Assembly: GCF_000379465.1 (NCBI RefSeq)
Contig: NZ_KB905392.1
Coordinates: forward strand, 186,001-250,000
Length of the DNA: 64,000 nucleotides
Direction of reading: 5' to 3'
Source: Sciscionella marina DSM 45152
Lineage (GTDB): Bacteria; Actinomycetota; Actinomycetes; Mycobacteriales; Pseudonocardiaceae
Each line of letters begins with the position of its first letter. Position 1 is the stretch's first letter. The translations under genes and the position numbers were made by a program. Of this stretch, positions 57,683 through 64,000 are shown in pieces. The notes below the pieces were generated by a model. That model had not been told where the DNA came from and ran no database searches. It worked only from the letters and a program-made list of their open reading frames with translations.

Positions 57683-58468
57683 ATGCGCGCCATGGCAAAC
57701 CCTGTCAAGCACCACGGCAAGCACCCCTCGAGCCAGTCCGAATCGAGCGGTGACGCGCGGAAAGACCGCTGGCGCTCACACAGGGAAGCCCGTCGCGAGG
57801 AGTTCGTGGACGCGGCGATGCGGGCACTGGACAAGCACGGCCCGGAACTGCGCATGGAGCACGTCGCCAAGGAGGCCGGAATCACCAAACCGGTGCTATA
57901 CCGGCACTTCTCCGACAAGGCCGACCTCTACCAGGCGATCGGCAACCGGGGCACCGAGATCCTGTTCGAGCGCCTGATCCCGGCGCTGAACAGCGAGGAG
58001 GCCCCGGTCCCCCGCATTCGCAAGAGCCTGGATGCGTTCTTCTCGGTCATCGAGGACATGCCGAACGTGTACCGGCTGCTCGCCCGGCCCGAATACCGTG
58101 CGCGGGAGACCGATTCGGATGTGGTCACCCAGGACAAGGAGATCATCGCGACCGCGCTCGCCGCCCTGCTCGGCGACTACATGCGCGCCTTCGGCATGGA
58201 CTCCGGCGCCGCGGAACCCTGGGCCTACGGGGTGGTCGGCATGGTGCAGAACGTCGGCGACTGGTGGCTGGAACGCCAGACCATGAGCCGGGACGCCGTC
58301 GTGGAGTACTTGACGCAGTTGATCTGGATGGCCATCGACGGGATCGCGAACTCCCACGGGGTCCGCATCGACCCCGAGCGGCCACTGGAACTGAACAAGA
58401 TCGTCCAGCTCCACCGAGTGGAGCCGGAGGAAGCCAAGTCCCCGGAGGCCACAGGAGGGCAGGGATGA
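57683..58468 (+). CDS. TetR family regulator of the second AurF-like gene
   Basis: About 261 residues. A basic Ser/Lys-rich N-terminal extension precedes the HTH (EEFVDAAMRALDKHGPELRMEHVAKEAGITKPVLYRHFSDKADLY). Start could be ATG 57683 or 57692. The stop overlaps the DUF4873 gene (ATGA), so the two are coupled. Regulates probably itself and the divergent diiron oxygenase. Confidence 0.9.
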   Translation: MRAMANPVKHHGKHPSSQSESSGDARKDRWRSHREARREEFVDAAMRALDKHGPELRMEHVAKEAGITKPVLYRHFSDKADLYQAIGNRGTEILFERLIPALNSEEAPVPRIRKSLDAFFSVIEDMPNVYRLLARPEYRARETDSDVVTQDKEIIATALAALLGDYMRAFGMDSGAAEPWAYGVVGMVQNVGDWWLERQTMSRDAVVEYLTQLIWMAIDGIANSHGVRIDPERPLELNKIVQLHRVEPEEAKSPEATGGQG

Positions 58469-58797
58469 GCGACGACCACGACGAGGACGGTTACCGGGGA
58501 GAGGCGACCGTCCGGACCGGCGAGCAGGAGTTCACCGTCGCGGTGGAGCTGCGCGGGCACTTCCAGCCCATCGACGGGTACTACCGCTGGTACGGCAGGA
58601 TCGCGGCGCACGAGGCACTTTCGGCCGCGCTCGGCGGGAAGAAGGCCGATGCCGTGCTGACCACCCCGGAGGGCGAGGCGAACTGCCAGCTCTCCGATCC
58701 GGATCCGTGGGACCGCTACCGGGTCATGGGCACCTCGACCCCACCGTTCCACGTGCCGAAGACCCTGGAGGAAATCGAAGGCGAACTCCCCGTCTGA
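58465..58797 (+). CDS. DUF4873 domain protein
   Basis: A 110-residue protein. Recognisable segments are GYRGEATVRTGEQEFTVAVELRGHF and DGYYRWYGRI, typical of DUF4873, a domain also found at the C-terminus of some flavin monooxygenases. Function unknown. Coupled to the TetR gene by ATGA, and near a diiron oxygenase, so a role in an oxidative modification pathway is plausible. Confidence 0.8.
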   Translation: MSDDHDEDGYRGEATVRTGEQEFTVAVELRGHFQPIDGYYRWYGRIAAHEALSAALGGKKADAVLTTPEGEANCQLSDPDPWDRYRVMGTSTPPFHVPKTLEEIEGELPV

Positions 58798-58814
58798 GGG
58801 TTAGCCTGCTGCGA

Positions 58815-59351
58815 GTGGAACTGCGCACCGAGCGACTGCTACTCCGCCCGTTCACTCCCGATGATCTGACCGCGCTGCACTCCTGGCACTCCGATCCGGA
58901 GGTGGTGCGGTACCTGTTCTGGGACGTGCTCGATCTCGACGGCGCCCGGGATCTGCTCGAGCGCAGGCTCGGCCGGGTGACCGTACCGGAAGCGGACGGC
59001 GAGTCCATCCACTTCGCGGTGCGGTACGGCACCGAGGTCATCGGGGATGTGCACCTGGAACTGCTTTCCGCCGAACAGCGCTGCGCGGAGATCGGCTACG
59101 TCTTCGGCGGTGCACAGGCGGGACGGGGCTTCGCGGGCGAGGCGGCCCGCGAACTGCTGCGGTTCGGCTTCGACGACCTCGCGCTGCACCGCATCGTCGG
59201 CAAGTGCGCGGCCGAACACCGTGCCTCGCAGGCGGTACTGCGCAAGATCGGCATGCGGCAGGAAGCGCACTTCGTGGAGGCGCTCTGGGTCAAAGATGCC
59301 TGGGTGAGCGAACAAGAATGGGCGATCCTCGAACACGAGTGGCGCGGCTGA
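58815..59351 (+). CDS. GNAT acetyltransferase (RimJ/RimL-like), first of three
   Basis: A 178-residue GNAT protein starting VELRTERLLLRPFTPDDL. Acetyl-CoA site AGRGFAGEAARELLRFGFDDLALHRI. Likely N-acetylates a protein or small amine. GTG 58815 start. The stop overlaps the next GNAT ATG (TGATG). Confidence 0.88.
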   Translation: MELRTERLLLRPFTPDDLTALHSWHSDPEVVRYLFWDVLDLDGARDLLERRLGRVTVPEADGESIHFAVRYGTEVIGDVHLELLSAEQRCAEIGYVFGGAQAGRGFAGEAARELLRFGFDDLALHRIVGKCAAEHRASQAVLRKIGMRQEAHFVEALWVKDAWVSEQEWAILEHEWRG

Positions 59352-59902
59352 TGCGACGGCACACCGAACGGTTACTCCTGCGGCCGTTCGCCGAGGGCGA
59401 CCTCGAGGCACTGCATTCCTGGGACACGAATCCAGCGGTCGTGCGCTATCTGCTCACCGGGATCGCGGATCTCGCCACGAGCGAACAGCGATTGGCCCGC
59501 CGGATCGCGAACACCGCCTTGCCGCGACACGAAGGCGAGAGGATCCATTTCGCCGTGCAGCTCGCCTCGGAGGTCGTCGGCGTCCGGCCGATCGGCGAGG
59601 TGAATCTGGATCTGATCTCCGCCGAACACTCCTGCGGGGAGATCGGCTACGTCTTCGATCCGACGTACCACGGCAAGGGATACGCCACCGAAGCGGCGCG
59701 GGAACTGCTGCGAGTCGGCTTCGACGATCTCGGGCTGCACCGGATCACCGCGCACTGCTACCCGGAGAACCATGCCTCCACCGCGGTGATGCGCAGGCTC
59801 GGTATGCGCGAGGAAGCCCACCACGTGGCCAATGAATGGCTCAAGGGCGAATGGGCGGACGAGGGCGTGTGGGCGATCCTCGAACACGAGTGGCGCGATT
59901 GA
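59351..59902 (+). CDS. GNAT acetyltransferase, second of three
   Basis: A 183-residue paralogue. MRRHTERLLLRPFAEGDLEALHSW is followed by HGKGYATEAARELLRVGFDDLGLHRI, the acetyl-CoA binding region. It ends in WAILEHEWRD, nearly the same as the first copy's WAILEHEWRG. Tandem duplication is therefore likely. Its start and stop overlap the flanking GNAT genes. Confidence 0.9.
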   Translation: MRRHTERLLLRPFAEGDLEALHSWDTNPAVVRYLLTGIADLATSEQRLARRIANTALPRHEGERIHFAVQLASEVVGVRPIGEVNLDLISAEHSCGEIGYVFDPTYHGKGYATEAARELLRVGFDDLGLHRITAHCYPENHASTAVMRRLGMREEAHHVANEWLKGEWADEGVWAILEHEWRD

Positions 59903-60438
59903 TGCGGCTGCCAACCGAGCGGCTGCTGCTGAGCCCGTACACGCCGGAGGACTATCCCGCACTGCGCACCCTGCACAGCGACCCTTCGGTCACCGCGTAC
60001 ATCAGCTGGCCGCCCGACACGCCCGAACAGACCTGGGCACTGCTCGAACGGCGCTGCGCACAAGGCGAGCCACCGGTCGAAGGCGGTACCGCGATGACCC
60101 TTGCGGTGCGCCTGCCGTCCGGACAGCTGATCGGCGAGGCACAACTGCGCAGGCGCGCCCCCGAACCCGCCACCGGTGCGATCGGCTATGTGATCGCCCC
60201 GGAACACGCGGGCCTGGGGTACGCGACCGAGATCGCAGGCGCGCTGCTGCGGTTCGGTTTCGAGTCGCTATGCCTCGAGCGGATCATCGGTGAATGCGAT
60301 CCGGCGAACTCCGCCTCGCGGCGTGTACTCGACAAGCTGAGGATGCGCCGCGTGGACCACGTTCGCGGGCATGAACAGGACGTGGTCTACGCGATCGACG
60401 CCGAACGCTACGAGACGTCGAACCCGACACGCCGCTGA
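59902..60438 (+). CDS. GNAT acetyltransferase, third of three
   Basis: A 178-residue member, more diverged (MRLPTERLLLSPYTPEDYPAL; AGLGYATEIAGALLRFGFESLCLERI). Overlaps the second by TGATG. The 3' end overlaps the convergent DUF3107 gene by 31 bases. Confidence 0.88.
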   Translation: MRLPTERLLLSPYTPEDYPALRTLHSDPSVTAYISWPPDTPEQTWALLERRCAQGEPPVEGGTAMTLAVRLPSGQLIGEAQLRRRAPEPATGAIGYVIAPEHAGLGYATEIAGALLRFGFESLCLERIIGECDPANSASRRVLDKLRMRRVDHVRGHEQDVVYAIDAERYETSNPTRR

Positions 60439-60635
60439 TCGGCGGGCCCCACCTCCACGTAGGCGAGCCGCGCCGTCGGCACGATGACCTTGCGGCCCTT
60501 GTCATCGGTGAGCGTGAGCGTCTCGGACTTCCCCGCCAACGCCCCGGACACCAAAGCCTCCACCTCGTCCGGCGATTCGTTACTCGTCAGGACGATCTCC
60601 CGAGGAGTCTCCGCGACGCCGATCTTGACCTCCAC
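60408..60635 (-). CDS. DUF3107 protein (TB9.4-like)
   Basis: A 75-residue protein starting MEVKIGVAETPREIVLTSNESPDE. This matches the small actinobacterial TB9.4/Rv3208A family. Function unknown. GTG 60635 with GGAGG upstream is preferred. Neighbours (Rv3210c-like and rhlE) support the assignment. Confidence 0.85.
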   Translation of the reverse strand: MEVKIGVAETPREIVLTSNESPDEVEALVSGALAGKSETLTLTDDKGRKVIVPTARLAYVEVGPADQRRVGFDVS

Positions 60636-60746
60636 GCTGACCTCCGTCTTGCTGCCCGTACGGCGCGCCGTTGCCTGCGCCGCCGAGCGGTTGTGTCTTC
60701 CCACTGTGTACTGTGCCCGTCCAGTCTTTCACCCGGCCGCGCCGCT

Positions 60747-61394
60747 TCAGCTCAGCCCGAGCTTCTGCATTCGTTTCGCGTGCCCCTTCTGCACTTTCCG
60801 GAACAGCGCGCCGATGCCCGCGAGATCCCCGGATCCCTTGATGATCAATTCCGCGAGGCTGTCCCGCTCCGCGACAACGTACTGCGACTGGGTCAGTGCC
60901 TCGCCGAGGAGCCGCCTGCCCCACAGGGCGAGCTTATCTCGCAATCCGGGCTCGCGCGCACAGGCCGCCGCGATCTCGCGCTCGGCGAACTCGGCGTGTC
61001 CGGTGTCCGCGAGCACCTCGAGCACGACCTGCCTGGTCTGCTCGTCCACCCAGGTGGCGATCTCCCGGTAGAAGTCCGCGGTCAGCCCCTCCCCGAGGTA
61101 CACCTTGACCAGCGATTCGGTCCACGATTTGGGCGCGGTCGAGGCATGCCAGCCGTCCAGCGCGGCACCGAACGGGGCCATCGCGTCCGCCACATCCACG
61201 CCCCGCTCTCCGAGATGGTCGCGCAGCAGCGTGTAGTGCCCCATCTCGGCCGCGGCCATCTCGGAGAGTGCGACCCGCTCGCGCAGCGAGGGAGCCGCGC
61301 GGGCGTCCTCCGCGAGCCGGTCGAAACCCGCGAGCTCGCCGTATGCGATCGCGCCGAGCAGGTCGGTGACGCCGGGCGCCAGTTCGTCAGCCAT
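60747..61394 (-). CDS. Ferritin-like fold protein (Rv3210c-like)
   Basis: A 215-residue helical protein with Glu/His pairs (ALSEMAAAEMGHYTLLRDHL; VLADTGHAEFAEREIAAA) suggesting a diiron or ferritin-like fold as in MiaE-related proteins. Function unknown. ATG 61394. Divergent from rhlE as in mycobacteria. Confidence 0.85.
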   Translation of the reverse strand: MADELAPGVTDLLGAIAYGELAGFDRLAEDARAAPSLRERVALSEMAAAEMGHYTLLRDHLGERGVDVADAMAPFGAALDGWHASTAPKSWTESLVKVYLGEGLTADFYREIATWVDEQTRQVVLEVLADTGHAEFAEREIAAACAREPGLRDKLALWGRRLLGEALTQSQYVVAERDSLAELIIKGSGDLAGIGALFRKVQKGHAKRMQKLGLS

Positions 61395-61495
61395 GGCAGC
61401 GAGGGTAGCGCCTCCCACACACCGAGCCGCCGACCTTGCGCGGCACCCGCACAACCAGCGGTTACACTGGACGTGTACGCACCGGACACAACCGG

Positions 61496-63169
<1,674 letters not shown>

Positions 63170-63179
63170 TCCGCGAACG

Positions 63180-64000
63180 ATGACCGAAGGCCCGCAGCGC
63201 ACCCGGTTCCGCCGTCGCCGCGACTATCTGGCCGCCGTCCTCGTGGTGGTCGTGGTCGCGGCGACGTGGATCTTCGTGTGGCAGACCAGCGATGCGCACA
63301 ACACGACTTCGCGAACGGCCAATGTCGCCGCCACCATCCCGGACACCCCGGACGGGCCCCCGCCATCGCTGGCGCAGGTGTGGCAGCAGCCGAGCACCGC
63401 GACCGATACTCCGCTGAGCGTCGGGGCGAACGTTGTCACCGGCTCCGGTGGTTCGGTGGTCGGGCGGGATCCGTTCACCGGGCAGCAGCGCTGGCTCTAC
63501 CGGCGGGATCTTCCGCTGTGCACGCTCGGTCAGCAATGGGGCCGGGTGCTGGCCTTCTACCGGAAGAACGGCTGGTGCGGCGAGATCACCTCGCTGTATC
63601 CGGACACCGGTCAGCGCGGCGCGCAGCGCAACGGGGACACCGAACTCGGCACCCGGATGATCGGCGACGGCAGTTATGTGACCACCACCGGGCGCAGCAC
63701 ACTGGACACCTTCGACGCGAGCCTGGTGCGCAAGGTGATCTACGGGAACCAGCCGGATCCGAAAAACTCCGGCCGCCAACCGCGCACCGGCTGCCACTAT
63801 GGCTCGGCCGCGGCCGCCTCCGGGCAGCTCGGCGTCGTGGAGCGCTGCGGGGCGCTCTCCAGCCAGCCGGACGGCGGGGCGGACCGGTTCACCGTGTACA
63901 GCGCGGTGAGCAAGGGCAAGGACATGGACGAGCCCGATGTCGGCTCGAGTGTGCGACTGCCCGGCAGCGGGGCCCGCGTGGTCGCGATGAACGACCGGTT
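63180..64000 (+). CDS. Membrane-anchored protein (Rv3212-like), 3' truncated
   Basis: Open frame from ATG 63180 past the window end, with 273 residues visible. A basic N-terminus, one membrane helix (YLAAVLVVVVVAATWIFVW) and an extracytoplasmic part with beta-propeller-like strands (PFTGQQRWLYRRDLPLC, GDGSYVTTTGRSTLDTFDASL) are present. It lies 10 bases after rhlE, as Rv3212 does in M. tuberculosis. Function unknown. Confidence 0.85.
   Translation, partial: MTEGPQRTRFRRRRDYLAAVLVVVVVAATWIFVWQTSDAHNTTSRTANVAATIPDTPDGPPPSLAQVWQQPSTATDTPLSVGANVVTGSGGSVVGRDPFTGQQRWLYRRDLPLCTLGQQWGRVLAFYRKNGWCGEITSLYPDTGQRGAQRNGDTELGTRMIGDGSYVTTTGRSTLDTFDASLVRKVIYGNQPDPKNSGRQPRTGCHYGSAAAASGQLGVVERCGALSSQPDGGADRFTVYSAVSKGKDMDEPDVGSSVRLPGSGARVVAMNDR

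Overview
The window is chromosomal DNA of a high-GC Gram-positive actinobacterium, most like the Mycobacteriales/Pseudonocardiales branch. Evidence is codon use (G or C at nearly every third position), many GTG starts, 4-base stop/start overlaps, and two gene blocks whose order I recall from Mycobacterium tuberculosis. Block one (2-9 kb) resembles gcvB-Rv1830-Rv1829-ftsR(Rv1828)-garA(Rv1827)-pgsA-like. Block two (50-64 kb) resembles Rv3205c-moeB1/moeZ-Rv3207c-Rv3208-TB9.4-Rv3210c-rhlE-Rv3212. No rRNA, tRNA, CRISPR, insertion sequence or phage gene was seen. Species cannot be named from this sequence.

Layout. 1-2 kb: end of an ADP-ribosylglycohydrolase, a cysteine dioxygenase-like gene and an aldo/keto reductase. 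2-9 kb: gcvP under a tandem glycine riboswitch, then MerR regulator, bifunctional nuclease, FtsR, GarA and a CDP-alcohol phosphatidyltransferase. 8.8-15.8 kb: a MarR-MFS-YceI-MFS unit in which both transporters and the YceI protein carry the same kind of carboxypeptidase-regulatory-like beta-sandwich domain. 16-22 kb: acyl-CoA synthetase, HrpA helicase, TRIC-type channel. 22-28 kb: molybdopterin oxidoreductase, GlxA-type regulator with cysteine hydrolase, KDPG aldolase, small membrane proteins. 28.9-33.4 kb: a cysteine-related operon with a short leader peptide, PIG-L deacetylase, TetR/AurF-like diiron module, F420-type oxidoreductase. 33-42 kb: glycogen phosphorylase, secreted chorismate mutase, two paired zinc-metallopeptidase lipoproteins, thioredoxin-TPR protein, UGT-type glycosyltransferase. 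42-50 kb: a frameshifted pseudogene, an isobutyryl-CoA-mutase-like large subunit, a membrane diguanylate cyclase, a snapalysin-like protease, a TetR-SMR-SMR efflux operon, MarR, and uroporphyrinogen-III synthase. 50-64 kb: the Rv3205c-Rv3212-like block, interrupted by two alpha/beta hydrolases, a second TetR/AurF-like module with DUF4873, and three tandem GNAT acetyltransferases.

The most unusual structures are two arrays of a 77-bp repeat (17.65-17.79 kb and 51.09-51.32 kb). Each unit encodes a 25-26-codon mini-ORF starting with GTG and ending in TGA, and successive units overlap by GTGA. The last stop overlaps the GTG start of the downstream gene. This resembles mycobacterial MIRU elements in length and logic. 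The strongest candidate for a poorly described protein system is the MarR-MFS-YceI-MFS unit, which also contains a perfect 42-bp palindrome. Other points are a Cys-containing leader peptide before cysteine dioxygenase-rhodanese, a GarA that lacks one of its two regulatory threonines, and several clean palindromic operators in front of TetR/AurF, mutase and protease genes. All functional statements come from reading motifs; no database search was run.
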